Positions 1-8,867 of a stretch of 64,000 bases of DNA are shown here, piece after piece. The DNA comes from Maricaulis sp034670125 (lineage in GTDB: Bacteria; Pseudomonadota; Alphaproteobacteria; Caulobacterales; Maricaulaceae). The notes beneath the pieces were generated by a model. That model saw only the letters and a list, made by a program, of their open reading frames with translations. It was not told where the DNA came from and ran no database searches. The stretch lies in NCBI RefSeq assembly GCF_034670125.1, contig NZ_JAXMOC010000001.1:248001-312000 (forward strand), written 5' to 3'. Both the position numbers and the translations under genes were made by a program. Each line of letters begins with the position of its first letter. Positions within the stretch are counted from its first letter, which is position 1.

Positions 1-21
1 CCGACCTGACGGAGTTGATTG

Positions 22-708
22 ATGCGTACTACCCCGACTGTCTGCGCCCTGTCGCTGGCCGCCCTTTCCATCGCCCTTGCGCCGATCGCCCAAGCCCAGA
101 CCAGCGCCGCCTACCGGGAAAGGGTCCGCCTGGACACCTGCCTGGGGCAAATACAGATCGACCCCTCGGAGGCTCTCGAACGGGCCCAGACCTGGCGCCT
201 TGAAGGCGGCGGATGGCCGGCGGAAGTGTGCGAAGCGCGGGCCCTTATCGAGCTCGGTGAACCCCGGGTCGGGGCCGACATCCTGGTCAGCCTGGCCGAA
301 CGCCAGCCGGTCGGCATGGTCGATGAGGAACGCGCCGAGCTTTACATCCTGGCGGGTGATACCCGCTTTGCGGCAGGCCTCCCCGGTCAAGCGGCCTCGG
401 CCTATGAGGCCGCGCTCGCCCTGGTGCCGGACTCGATTCCGGCGCGTCTCGCCCGCGCCCGACTGCTCGCCGATGCCGGAGACTGGATGGCCCTGGCCGG
501 TGATGCCGAAGCGTTGATCGCCCACGCTCCCTATCTGGCCGCAGGCTGGCGCTATCGGGGACAGTCCCGCCTCGGGCTTGGAGAGCTTGACCTCGCCTGG
601 CAGGACATGGAGCGGGCCCGTGAACAGGAGCCCGATGACATTCCGTCGCTTCTGTTGCGCGGCGCCATACTGGAAGCCCGCCGACTGGATGCCGGCACGG
701 TCGACTGA
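22..708 (+). CDS. Secreted TPR-repeat protein, unknown role
   Basis: A 228-residue protein starting with a signal peptide (about residues 1-26, ending in AQA). The remainder is Ala/Leu-rich helical-hairpin sequence typical of tetratricopeptide repeats, for example around residues 95-130 (AGDTRFAAGLPGQAASAYEA) and 165-215. TPR proteins are scaffolds, so the likely place is the periplasm and the partner is unknown. The ATG at 22 is preceded by GGAG at 11-14 with a 7-base gap, which beats the in-frame TTG at 19. The stop codon abuts the stop of the convergent diguanylate cyclase gene with no base between them. The upstream neighbour is outside the window. Confidence 0.8.
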   Translation: MRTTPTVCALSLAALSIALAPIAQAQTSAAYRERVRLDTCLGQIQIDPSEALERAQTWRLEGGGWPAEVCEARALIELGEPRVGADILVSLAERQPVGMVDEERAELYILAGDTRFAAGLPGQAASAYEAALALVPDSIPARLARARLLADAGDWMALAGDAEALIAHAPYLAAGWRYRGQSRLGLGELDLAWQDMERAREQEPDDIPSLLLRGAILEARRLDAGTVD

Positions 709-1683
709 TCAGCCGGCCTGTTGCTGTTGCGGCGCGTCGTCCTGCTCCTCGGCACCGTCCAGCCACACCTTGTTGCGACCCGTGTCCTTGGCCCGGTAGA
801 GCGCCGCATCCGCGGTCTGGAGCAGGACGTCCGGGGCGCAGATCAGGTCGCCATTATTGAGGCTGGCAACACCCAGGCTCGCGGTGACAGGCACCTTGAC
901 GCCCTCATCGGTGGAGATCGTCATCGATTCCACAGCTGCGCGGATGCGCTCCGCGGCAATTCCGGCGGAAAACAGGCCGGCGCCCGGCAGGATGACGCAG
1001 AATTCCTCGCCACCGAGGCGGCCCAACATGTCATTGTCACGCAGACAATCCTGCACTGCCTGCACCGTCTGAATCAGCACCGTGTCACCGGCGGCATGAC
1101 CATGGGTGTCATTGATCGCCTTGAAGTGATCGAGGTCGATCATGATGACCGAGAGCGGAATATCATCGCGGGTTGCACTCTCGGCCCGCAGTTCAAGATA
1201 TTGCATGAAGGCACGGCGGTTGGCCGCGCCGGTCAGCGCGTCGGTCTCGGCGAGGCGCTTGAACTGTTTCTGCATCCGCACCAGCCGGCTGGCGGCGCGC
1301 AGGCGGGCCCGCAACTCGGTCATGTTCACAGGCTTGCGGATAAAGTCGTCAGCGCCCGCATCGAGCGATTCCTCGAGGCGCCGGTCTTCTCCCGAAGCGG
1401 TAATCACGATCGTGTAGACGGACTCGGTTTCGGTATTGGCCTTCAACGACCAGCACGCTTCCAGTCCCGACACGGCGCCAACCTCGATGCCGGTCAGGAA
1501 AATGTCGACCGTTCCCAGGTTGAGCAGCTTCAGGGAATCTTCGGCGTTGTTGGCGGTCTGGACGCTGTAACCGGCCTGCTGCACGGCTTCAGACAGGATG
1601 CGGAGCTGGACCGAGCTGCTTTCGCAGATCAACACCGAGATCGCCTCGGAGGACAGGTCAGTTTGAAAATCTGCCGAAGTCAT
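709..1683 (-). CDS. Diguanylate cyclase with degenerate receiver domain (REC-GGDEF)
   Basis: A 324-residue protein made of a receiver-like domain (about 16-135) and a GGDEF domain (about 145-310). The active-site motif is GGEEF at 224-228, and an inhibitory c-di-GMP site RDND lies at 215-218, exactly five residues upstream, so a product-inhibited active cyclase is expected. The receiver keeps the Lys of the RKP motif (117), but the position of the phosphorylated Asp appears to be Gly65 (FLTGIEV), and only one of the N-terminal acidic residues remains (Glu21). Classical phosphorylation is therefore unlikely. The start at 1683 (MTSADF) was chosen because the receiver fold begins soon after; no strong ribosome site is visible. 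PleD-like, but with a single receiver. Confidence 0.85.
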   Translation of the reverse strand: MTSADFQTDLSSEAISVLICESSSVQLRILSEAVQQAGYSVQTANNAEDSLKLLNLGTVDIFLTGIEVGAVSGLEACWSLKANTETESVYTIVITASGEDRRLEESLDAGADDFIRKPVNMTELRARLRAASRLVRMQKQFKRLAETDALTGAANRRAFMQYLELRAESATRDDIPLSVIMIDLDHFKAINDTHGHAAGDTVLIQTVQAVQDCLRDNDMLGRLGGEEFCVILPGAGLFSAGIAAERIRAAVESMTISTDEGVKVPVTASLGVASLNNGDLICAPDVLLQTADAALYRAKDTGRNKVWLDGAEEQDDAPQQQQAG

Positions 1684-1809
1684 CGTGAACGGCCCATATT
1701 GATTGTTGCCATGACAGACGCCCTCCCCCCGAAGCTCGGTCCTTGCCAGAATTCGAGCCTCAGTATCTGTCACAAAAGGATAACATCCCCTCAATTTTGA
1801 CGCGTCGCG

Positions 1810-2949
1810 CTACGAATTCTGCCTTGGCAGGGCGCCCCACTCGGCCCGGACATCAGCGTCCGGCTCGCTCAAGGCGTTCAGGTCACGGAGATCCGAAGCA
1901 CGCGGTGGAGACAGCCGCCCCAGCGCCCAGACCGCCATGCCGCGAACCAGCGGCGAGGCGTCATCGAGCGCCGATTCGACTACCGGAAGCAGCGCCAGGT
2001 CACCGGAATTGCCGATCGCAATCATGACGTTGCGGACAAAACGGTCGCGACCGATCCGCTTGACCGGCGAGGCTGTGAACACCTGGCGGAACGCCGCATC
2101 ATCGAGCGCCGCCAGCTCGGCCAGCAAGGGCCCCTTCAACTCCGGCCGCGGATGAAAGGCCGCCTCGGCGCTGGTTTGCGCAAACTTGTTCCACGGGCAC
2201 ACCGCCAGACAGTCGTCACAGCCATAGATCCGGTTGCCCATGGGCTCCCGGAATTCGACCGGAATGACACCCTTGTGCTCGATGGTGAGATAGGAAATGC
2301 AGCGTCGTGCATCGATCCGGTAGGGCTGCGGGAAGGCCTTCGTCGGGCAGATATCGAGGCAGGACCGGCACGAGCCGCAGGTGTCGCGCTCGGCTTCGTC
2401 CGGCTCCAGCTCGGCCTCGGTCAGCATCACGCCCAGAAACAGCCAGGAGCCGAACTCGCGAGAGACCAGATTGGTATGCTTGCCCTGCCAGCCCAGCCCC
2501 GCTTTCTCCGCCAGCGGCTTTTCCATTAACGGCGCCGTATCGACGAAAACCTTGACCTGCTGGCCGGTTTTCCCGGCAAAGGCCCGCGCCAGATGTTTCA
2601 GCCGCTTCTTCAGCAGGTCATGATAATCGGCGTTTTGCGCATAGACGCTGATCACCCCTTCCGAGCGCCGTTCAAGCAGCGGCAAGGGATCCCGTTCCGG
2701 CCCGTAATTCAGCCCGACCACCACGGCCGACTTCGCGTCCGGCCACATCGCCGTGGGATGCTGACGCCGCGCCAGCGTCTCCTCCATCCACACCATCGAC
2801 CCGTGATGCCCGTCCGCGACATATTCCGCCAGACGATCACCGGCGACCCAGACTTCGTCGGCACGGCAGATACGGGCAGTCGAGAAGCCGAGTTCGAGGG
2901 CGAGGGCTTTGAGGTCCTCAGCGTCAGTTGGGGAACATTTGCTGGGCAA
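1810..2949 (-). CDS. queG: Epoxyqueuosine reductase QueG
   Basis: This 379-residue enzyme performs the last step of queuosine synthesis, reducing epoxyqueuosine to queuosine in tRNA in a cobalamin-dependent reaction. Two ferredoxin-type 4Fe-4S clusters are visible: CGSCRSCLDICP with a later CISYL, and CDDCLAVCPWNKF. The family pattern GLGWQGKHTNLVSREFGSW is present, as is a C-terminal HEAT-like region (FVRNVMIAIGNSGD). The start is a TTG at 2949 lying 26 bases inside the end of the upstream unknown gene, with no good ribosome site, so the first 10-12 residues are uncertain. It lies downstream of fzlA with an extra gene between them. Confidence 0.92.
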   Translation of the reverse strand: MPSKCSPTDAEDLKALALELGFSTARICRADEVWVAGDRLAEYVADGHHGSMVWMEETLARRQHPTAMWPDAKSAVVVGLNYGPERDPLPLLERRSEGVISVYAQNADYHDLLKKRLKHLARAFAGKTGQQVKVFVDTAPLMEKPLAEKAGLGWQGKHTNLVSREFGSWLFLGVMLTEAELEPDEAERDTCGSCRSCLDICPTKAFPQPYRIDARRCISYLTIEHKGVIPVEFREPMGNRIYGCDDCLAVCPWNKFAQTSAEAAFHPRPELKGPLLAELAALDDAAFRQVFTASPVKRIGRDRFVRNVMIAIGNSGDLALLPVVESALDDASPLVRGMAVWALGRLSPPRASDLRDLNALSEPDADVRAEWGALPRQNS

Positions 2950-3934
2950 GTGCAGTCATTCTTTGCTGATTTTCACTACGTTGTTGCTCAAGCGAAGCTA
3001 TAGCTTCTAGCTGCGCAAGCACGCCTATCGATGCGCCTTCGCTTTCAATCCGACGGCCGGTCTCCAACAGCAGCGCGCTCATTTCGGTTTCGAGGTCAAA
3101 CGCCGCCTCCAAAATGGTGCTGCTTTGTTCGAGCAAGGGCAAAAGCTGGTGCCCCCTCTCGGTCGATGACGGTGATCGTTGGATTTCCCGATTTCGCTCA
3201 CGCAGGGCCCGTCGTCCTTGTGATACGTGATCACGCACAGCGCTGTGACGCGCTTGCAACCGTTCAACAGGGTCGTCGACCATAAACTCAGATGGTTGAG
3301 CGCCCCAATCCATTCTCATCATCTCTAGTACGAGGATCATCGATGCCATGTTCGCATTGATCGATTCGACCCAAGCCTCCTCGGGGTCGCGGTCAGAATC
3401 GCTTGTCCCTGAGGCCAGATTTTGCCTGATCTGCCCGACATACACCTGTTGAATCACAGCATACTGGGCGGCGGCCACACTTGGCCAATCCACCACTTGT
3501 CCCGCGATTGTTTCCGAAGACGCATGGTACTGCGCTTCAACAAATGACCGCACGCGCGGAATCAAGTCTGCAACGCTGTTCCGCTGGGCCGCAATACCGT
3601 CTGCTTGGCCGTCGAGCGGAAACTCGGGGCCCACGCTCAACACGGCGAGGCGGGCCTCCAGAGCATCAAGGTGGGCTTCCGCCGAGTTTCGCCAATTGGC
3701 CAACCTCTGCCGCGCGGTCGTCGCATCAATCTGATGCTGAGCGTGGAGCTCAACGGTTTCATCGGCTTGGGTCGTGTCCAGCAGGCTCATAGCGCCATCC
3801 GACAAGCTGGTCATTTCAACAGACCAAGCCACGTATGACCCAATGCGCTCAGCACGCGACTGACCGTACGAAGGCGAGATCGAGACCCCAAGAAAGATAA
3901 TAGAAAGGACGTATCGACACACAGTTTTCATCAT
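2924..3934 (-). CDS. Unknown secreted coiled-coil protein between fzlA and queG
   Basis: I do not recognise this 336-residue protein. It starts with a signal peptide (MMKTVCRYVLSIIFLGVSIS, cleavage after SPSYG). The rest is almost all alpha-helical and rich in Gln, Glu, Ala and Arg, with coiled-coil stretches near residues 85-110 and at the C-terminus (QLEAIASLEQQRSENQQRMT). The start is at 3934 or 3931: the first ATG overlaps the fzlA stop codon as TGATG, implying translational coupling. It runs 26 bases into queG. Base composition is near 50% GC, clearly lower than the neighbours, suggesting transfer or poorly conserved lineage-specific sequence. Confidence 0.7.
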   Translation of the reverse strand: MMKTVCRYVLSIIFLGVSISPSYGQSRAERIGSYVAWSVEMTSLSDGAMSLLDTTQADETVELHAQHQIDATTARQRLANWRNSAEAHLDALEARLAVLSVGPEFPLDGQADGIAAQRNSVADLIPRVRSFVEAQYHASSETIAGQVVDWPSVAAAQYAVIQQVYVGQIRQNLASGTSDSDRDPEEAWVESINANMASMILVLEMMRMDWGAQPSEFMVDDPVERLQARHSAVRDHVSQGRRALRERNREIQRSPSSTERGHQLLPLLEQSSTILEAAFDLETEMSALLLETGRRIESEGASIGVLAQLEAIASLEQQRSENQQRMTALAQQMFPN

Positions 3935-4611
3935 CAAAAATCCAGATCCGCATAATGCGCCGCCGCGGGCACACCCGGCAGCTTGTCCGCCAGCAGCCCG
4001 CGAAAGGCCGGGCGGCATTTCACACGGGAATACCATTGCTTGACCGGCTCGAACTCGTCCCAGGGGACGTCGCCGAGATAATCGGCGCAGGACAGGTGCG
4101 CCGCCGCCGCAATGTCGGCGAGGGTATATCTCGGGCCGGCAAGTCCGTCGCGAGCTTCCAGAAGCCAGGCCATGTGATCGAGATGTCCGCGCAAGTGGTC
4201 GCGCCCGGCGCGCAGGGCGGCCGGGTCGGGAGCGCCGAGACCCTGGGCGCGCTTTTCCAGCTTTTCGTGCAGGAGGTAGGCGTTGACCTCGCCATCATAT
4301 TTGCGGTCGAACCAGTCAACGAGACGGCGCGCCTCGGCGCGTTCGGCCGGCCCGCCCGGCAAGAGACAGGGGCTCGGCGTGGTCTCTTCCAGATATTCAA
4401 GGATGGCCCGGCTCTCGACGATCACCCGCCGACCGCCACCGCTTTCATCGATCAGGACCGGCGTGGTGCCAGCCGGATTGAGCGACAGGAGATCGTCCGG
4501 GCGCTCCCAGGGCACTTCCAGCTGCAGCTCGTGACGCAAGGATTTCTCCTCGAGCACGAGGCGAACCTGCCGGGAAAACGGGTCGAGGGGCCAGAAGTGA
4601 AGCGTTCGCAT
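3934..4611 (-). CDS. fzlA: GST-fold protein, probable FtsZ-binding FzlA
   Basis: A 225-residue glutathione S-transferase-fold protein with an N-terminal thioredoxin-like domain (about 1-80: PFSRQVRLVLEEK, NPAGTTPVL) and a helical C-domain. I call it FzlA, the essential Caulobacter division protein that curves FtsZ filaments, for three reasons: it has the expected length and uppP/queG neighbourhood, a Trp at 35 in the segment LEVPWERP that resembles the functional Trp of FzlA, and an acidic aromatic C-terminus (YADLDF) like the one FzlA needs. The family does not act as a typical transferase. A generic GST remains the alternative. The stop overlaps the start of the next gene. Confidence 0.65.
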   Translation of the reverse strand: MRTLHFWPLDPFSRQVRLVLEEKSLRHELQLEVPWERPDDLLSLNPAGTTPVLIDESGGGRRVIVESRAILEYLEETTPSPCLLPGGPAERAEARRLVDWFDRKYDGEVNAYLLHEKLEKRAQGLGAPDPAALRAGRDHLRGHLDHMAWLLEARDGLAGPRYTLADIAAAAHLSCADYLGDVPWDEFEPVKQWYSRVKCRPAFRGLLADKLPGVPAAAHYADLDF

Positions 4612-4642
4612 GGCAACAGGCTAACCCGCTTCAACCAGAAGT

Positions 4643-5614
4643 CTAAGCGTCCTTGGAGGTGGTTTCTGCATTGAAAAATTCAGCACCATGCGGTTCGGCA
4701 ACCCCATGCGGGTCGGCATGGATGAGGATATCAGCCGCCGGGAAGGTAGCGTGCAGCCGTCGTTCGCAATCCACCAGGATCGTGTGGGCCTGCTGCAGGG
4801 TCAGCGTCGGGTCCACGGAGACGTGAAACTGGATGTGGACCAGCGGCCCGGCAGCCCGGGTGCGCAAGGCGTGAAGATTGATGATCCGGGGATCGTCACT
4901 GGCCAGCGCACGGATCTGCTCGCGCGCCTCGTCGGGCAGCTCGCGATCCATCAGCTGGTCGCCGGCCGAGCGGGCCACGGTCCAGGCGGTCCAGAACAGC
5001 CAGAGTGAGACCAGGAGGGCGGCGGCGGCGTCCAGCCACAACAGGCCCAGCAGGGTCGATCCGGCGATCCCGACAATGACCACCACATTCGCGCCGAGAT
5101 CGGAGAAATAGTGGGCGCGATCCCCTTCGACAGCGACCGACCCGGTGGCCGCCACGGCCCGGGTCTGGACAATCACCAAGCCGATCGTCAGCACGATCGA
5201 CAACCCCATCACCGCATAGGCCCAGCCGGACGCCCGGACTTCGACCGGATTGATCAGGTGCTCGATTCCCTCGCGCATCAGCAGGGCCGCCGATACGGCG
5301 ACGAAGATGGCCTGCAGGATGCCGGCGAACGCTTCCGCCTTGCCATGCCCGAAACGGTGTTCCGCATCGGCCGGCTCGGCGGCGTAGCGGACCGACAGAT
5401 AGACCGCCAGCGAGGCGGTCAGATCGAGCAGGCTGTCGGCCATCGAGGCCAGCAGCGCCACCGATCCCGACATCCACCACACACCGGCCTTGGTCAGGGT
5501 CAGGATGAGCGCGACCACGACCGACGCCACCGTCGCCTGGCCAGTATGGCTCAGCGCGTCTTTCGGGCTCAGGCGACCCGGACCACCCGGCCCGGCGGCA
5601 AAATCATGGGGCAT
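4643..5614 (-). CDS. CDF-family cation efflux transporter (FieF/YiiP type)
   Basis: A 323-residue inner-membrane metal/proton antiporter exporting Zn(II), Fe(II) or similar divalent cations. About six membrane segments are followed by a cytoplasmic domain (about 225-300). The transport site is of the DD-HD type seen in YiiP: SMADSLLDL in TM2 supplies two Asp four residues apart and HYFSDLGAN in TM5 supplies His and Asp four apart, which fits Zn or Cd selectivity. RFGHGKAEA is also conserved. The ATG at 5614 has AAGGA seven bases upstream; an in-frame TTG at 5629 lacks this. The C-terminus is His-containing. It is divergent from uppP, with 149 bases between. Confidence 0.9.
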   Translation of the reverse strand: MPHDFAAGPGGPGRLSPKDALSHTGQATVASVVVALILTLTKAGVWWMSGSVALLASMADSLLDLTASLAVYLSVRYAAEPADAEHRFGHGKAEAFAGILQAIFVAVSAALLMREGIEHLINPVEVRASGWAYAVMGLSIVLTIGLVIVQTRAVAATGSVAVEGDRAHYFSDLGANVVVIVGIAGSTLLGLLWLDAAAALLVSLWLFWTAWTVARSAGDQLMDRELPDEAREQIRALASDDPRIINLHALRTRAAGPLVHIQFHVSVDPTLTLQQAHTILVDCERRLHATFPAADILIHADPHGVAEPHGAEFFNAETTSKDA

Positions 5615-5763
5615 GTCGACATCCTTCAATGCCGGTTTTGCGGTGCGACGGCCCGGTCGTCAATCGGGCCGGTGCGTCGGCCTGTGCGCATGGCCGGTCG
5701 GGCGTCTGGCCAATCGGGCCGGATTGTTCAAATATCGCTCCACCCGTCCTGGCAGGAAAACCC

Positions 5764-6570
5764 ATGAGCCTCATCTATCTCGTCATCCTCGCGCTGGTGC
5801 AGGGCATCACCGAATTCCTGCCGATCTCGTCCTCGGCCCATCTCATCCTCGCGCCGCAAGTGCTCGGTCAGGCCGATCAGGGCCCGCTGATCGATGTGAT
5901 GGCCCATGCCGGCTCGCTGCTGGCGGTGCTGGTCTATTTCCGCAGCGATATCATTGCGGTGGCGATGGGCAAGCTGGCGCTCCTGCAGGGCCGGGTCACG
6001 CCGGGCGGGCGGATCGCGCTGCTGGTCGGCGCGTCCATGCCGCCGATCATCATCGTCGCCGGGGCCCTCATCGCCTTCGACCTGGTGGACAGCCTGCGCT
6101 CGCCGCGCGTCATCGCCATCGCCACGCTGGTCTTTGCCCTGCCGCTGTGGCTGGCCGACCGGTATGGCCGCCAGACGGTCACCATCGACACCATGAGTTT
6201 CAGGCAGGCCGCCCTGATCGGTGCCGCCCAGCTGTTCGCCTTGATACCCGGCGCATCGCGTTCCGGCGTCACCATGACCGCCGCGCGCGCCCTGGGACTG
6301 ACCCGCAGCGACAGCGCCCGCTTTTCGATGCTGATGGCGATCCCGGTCATCGGGGCGTTCGGCCTTGTCTCGCTGATCGAGCTGATCCGGGCCGACGGCA
6401 TGACGGCGGGTGCCAGCCTGACCGACGGGTTGATCGTGGCCGGATTGTCGTTCGTCACCGCCTGGGCCGCGATCGCGGTCCTGATGCGGCTGGTCGAACG
6501 GATCGGCTTCCTTCCATTCGCGCTCTATCGCGTTGCCCTGGGTCTCGCCCTGCTGGCCTTTGTTGTTTAG
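5764..6570 (+). CDS. uppP: Undecaprenyl-diphosphatase UppP (BacA)
   Basis: A 268-residue polytopic membrane enzyme that dephosphorylates undecaprenyl pyrophosphate so the lipid carrier can be reused for peptidoglycan and other envelope polymers; its loss or gain alters bacitracin sensitivity. The two signatures are present: QGITEFLPISSSAH near residue 13 and PGASRSGVTMTAARALG near residue 165, supplying the catalytic Glu, Ser, Arg and His. The length is normal for the family. The ATG at 5764 has AGGA six bases upstream; the longer upstream reading lacks a membrane-protein start. It is transcribed away from the CDF exporter. Confidence 0.95.
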   Translation: MSLIYLVILALVQGITEFLPISSSAHLILAPQVLGQADQGPLIDVMAHAGSLLAVLVYFRSDIIAVAMGKLALLQGRVTPGGRIALLVGASMPPIIIVAGALIAFDLVDSLRSPRVIAIATLVFALPLWLADRYGRQTVTIDTMSFRQAALIGAAQLFALIPGASRSGVTMTAARALGLTRSDSARFSMLMAIPVIGAFGLVSLIELIRADGMTAGASLTDGLIVAGLSFVTAWAAIAVLMRLVERIGFLPFALYRVALGLALLAFVV

Positions 6571-6645
6571 GTAAAATCCGAATTATCTTGCCGGACTGTC
6601 CGGCCCGTGCTTGATTAGGCTTGACCCTAACCATGGAGGCCGGCC

Positions 6646-7512
6646 ATGCGGGCTGTGACGGTTTTCTTGCTGATTGCATTCGGGTTCAGCTGGCTGGTTG
6701 CCTGGCAGATCCAGGCGAGCGGCGGCCTCGGCGCGCAGGGCCCGCTGGCCAGCCTCGCCATGCTGTCCTTGATGATGATGGGTCCGGCCATCGCTGCCAT
6801 CGTCTGCACGCTTGTCTTTGACAGGGGGCGCCGGCTCGCAGCGCTCGGGCTGCGCGGCTTCAGCGCCTGGACCGTGGCCCGGTGGACAGCCATCGCCTGG
6901 CTCATACCGGTCCTGGTCTGCGGTCTCGCTGTTGCGGCGACCCTGGTGCTGTCCGGCCAGCCAATGGGCGACCCGGTCGCCCTCATCGCGTCACAACTGG
7001 CCGCCTCGGACCAGGACGTGCCGATGGACCCGGGCACTCTCCTGGCCATCCAGCTGGCGGTCGGCCTGCCCGTGGGGATCGCGGTCAACACGGTCTTCCT
7101 GTTGGTCAGCGAGGAACTGGGCTGGCGCGGCTGGTTGCAACCGCGACTGACGGCTCTCGGCTTCTGGCCCATGTGTCTGGTGGTCGGTGTACTCTGGGGA
7201 CTCTGGCACGCACCGATCGTGTTGATGGGCTACAATTATCCGGGCCTCGGCTGGACCGGGGTCGCCGTCATGACGCTCTTCACCACCCTGTGGACGCCGT
7301 ATCATGCCCTGGCCCGCGAGCGCGGCGGGCTGCTGGCCGCGGCCGGCATGCACGGCGCACTGAACGCCGTCGCGGGTGTGTCGCTGCTGTTCCTGTCAGC
7401 GCCGCAATGGCCCTGGAACGGACCGCTGGGCGTGGGCGGGTTGGTGGTGCTGGCCGCCGGCCTGCCGCTCATCGCCGTGGGGCGGAGCGGCATGAAAAAA
7501 CGGGCCGCGTAG
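6646..7512 (+). CDS. CPBP-family intramembrane metalloprotease
   Basis: A 288-residue membrane protein with about eight hydrophobic helices. The Abi/CAAX-protease signatures are in order: SEELGWRGWLQPRL (the EExxxR motif), GLWHAPIVLMG (the HxxxB motif) and GMHGALNA (third motif). Family members are intramembrane glutamate proteases involved in peptide maturation, self-immunity or signalling, and the substrate here is unknown. The ATG at 6646 is preceded by GGAGG with a 7-base gap. It stands alone between uppP and a convergent gene whose terminator overlaps its last codons. Confidence 0.85.
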   Translation: MRAVTVFLLIAFGFSWLVAWQIQASGGLGAQGPLASLAMLSLMMMGPAIAAIVCTLVFDRGRRLAALGLRGFSAWTVARWTAIAWLIPVLVCGLAVAATLVLSGQPMGDPVALIASQLAASDQDVPMDPGTLLAIQLAVGLPVGIAVNTVFLLVSEELGWRGWLQPRLTALGFWPMCLVVGVLWGLWHAPIVLMGYNYPGLGWTGVAVMTLFTTLWTPYHALARERGGLLAAAGMHGALNAVAGVSLLFLSAPQWPWNGPLGVGGLVVLAAGLPLIAVGRSGMKKRAA

Positions 7513-7523
7513 CACGCGACCCG
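7495..7523 (-). terminator. Rho-independent terminator of the NDUFA9-like gene
   Basis: Arms CGGGCCGCG (7501-7509) and CGCGACCCG (7515-7523) pair with one mismatch around a 5-base loop. Read on the minus strand, the hairpin is followed by six T (7500-7495). It lies inside the last codons of the convergent CPBP gene and may slow that transcript too. Confidence 0.6.
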
Positions 7524-7559
7524 CTTTCTGATCCGTCAGTCCGGCGCACTGCGGCCGGA

Positions 7560-8525
7560 TCAGGCCTCACGCTCGTGGAACTGGCCATAGCGGCGATAGC
7601 GTTCCAGATAGCTTGGCACGATGGCTTCGACCGTTTCACCGGTGACCCCCAGATCGGCCAGACCCTTGGCATCGTCGGCGACCACATTGTCGGACTGCAG
7701 CTGGATCAGCTGGTCGCGGGTGATCAGGACCGGCATCAGGGGCAGCGCCCCGACCAGCTCGGAGACGGTCGCGATCACCTTGCCGATCGTCCAGGGCAAA
7801 GGCAGCAAGAGACGCGGCCGGTCTATCTCGTCGAGGATGAAGCGCATCAGTTCTTCGAATGTATAGACGCCCGGCCCGCCCAGCTCATAGGTCTGGCCGC
7901 GCGTATCATTGCGCTCGAAGGCCGCCAGCACCGCCTTGCCGACATCACCGGCGAAGACCGGTTGGAAACGGGACTTGCCGCCCCCAAAGAGCGGCAGGGC
8001 CGGCACGAAACGCGCCATCGCGGCAAACCGGTTGAAGAAACTGTCTTCGGTGCCGAACACGATGGACGGACGCAGGATGGTCGCGTCGGGCATGGCGGCC
8101 AGCACGGCGGCTTCGCCCTCGGCCTTGGTCCGGGCATAGCGCGAGGCGCTGTCAGCCGAGGCACCGATGGCGGAAATCTGGACCATGCGGTCAATCCCCA
8201 GCGCCGCCGCGGCGCGGGCAATGGTCGCCGTCCCCACCGCATGCAGGCGGGTGAAGGTCTGGCGGCCGCTCTCATTGAGCACACCGACCAGGTTGACCAC
8301 ACCGCTGGCGCCCTCAAGCGCCCGCTCGACCGAGGCCGCGACACGCAGATTGGCCTGGACCAGCTGAACCTGTCCGACCACACCCATGACCCGCAGGTCC
8401 TGGGCCAGGTGCGGGCGACGCGTGGCGACGCGGACGCGATAACCGGCTTTCGCCAGCGCCCGAACCACATGACGTCCGACAAATCCGGACCCGCCAAACA
8501 CGGTGATGATCTCGTCTCGCAGCAT
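7560..8525 (-). CDS. NDUFA9-like NAD(P)-binding protein (atypical SDR)
   Basis: A 321-residue Rossmann-fold protein of the extended/atypical SDR type. The nucleotide-binding loop FGGSGFVGRHVV is at the N-terminus (about 10-21) and the YxxxK-like segment SRYARTKAEGEA lies near residue 128. Alphaproteobacterial members resemble the mitochondrial complex I accessory subunit NDUFA9 (39 kDa); whether they associate with complex I or bind quinones/lipids in bacteria is not settled. The ATG at 8525 follows GAGGG with six bases between. The gene stands alone and is bounded by a terminator on one side and the tRNA-Leu promoter region on the other. Confidence 0.85.
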   Translation of the reverse strand: MLRDEIITVFGGSGFVGRHVVRALAKAGYRVRVATRRPHLAQDLRVMGVVGQVQLVQANLRVAASVERALEGASGVVNLVGVLNESGRQTFTRLHAVGTATIARAAAALGIDRMVQISAIGASADSASRYARTKAEGEAAVLAAMPDATILRPSIVFGTEDSFFNRFAAMARFVPALPLFGGGKSRFQPVFAGDVGKAVLAAFERNDTRGQTYELGGPGVYTFEELMRFILDEIDRPRLLLPLPWTIGKVIATVSELVGALPLMPVLITRDQLIQLQSDNVVADDAKGLADLGVTGETVEAIVPSYLERYRRYGQFHEREA

Positions 8526-8643
8526 GGTTTGCCCTCATACAGATGGGATTTGATCCGGATAGACCAAAAAACCGCGGCGCTGTCCATGCGGCAATGCGCT
8601 TGCCGTCCAACTGCAGAACACAGCGATGCGTGCATTGAGGCCG

Positions 8644-8672
8644 TTGACAGCGCCCCGCCCCGCCTTTAGTTA
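8644..8672 (+). promoter_or_regulatory. Sigma-70-type promoter of tRNA-Leu
   Basis: TTGACA (8644-8649), a 17-base spacer and TAGTTA (8667-8672) lie 17 bases before the mature tRNA 5' end. This is a perfect -35 box with a fair -10 box. Confidence 0.7.
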
Positions 8673-8689
8673 CCGCGCCTCGCACACCT

Positions 8690-8776
<87 letters not shown>

Positions 8777-8867
8777 TTGCTTTCTCCGAAAGTGAGCGAA
8801 ACGGTCCATAAATACCTGAAATCAAACGATAAACCCAGCTAACTCTCCAGTCGGTTGTCCGATATGG

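Noticed and set aside
721..1800. 359-codon plus-strand open frame
   Set aside because: It is the antisense of the diguanylate cyclase gene; GC-rich codon bias opens the opposite frame and there is no domain or ribosome site.
6590..6604. Hairpin GCCGGA-CTG-TCCGGC after uppP as a terminator
   Set aside because: The stem is only six pairs and no T-run follows.
6882..8669. 595-codon plus-strand open frame
   Set aside because: It spans the CPBP gene in another frame and the antisense of the NDUFA9-like gene; the composition is a shadow pattern.
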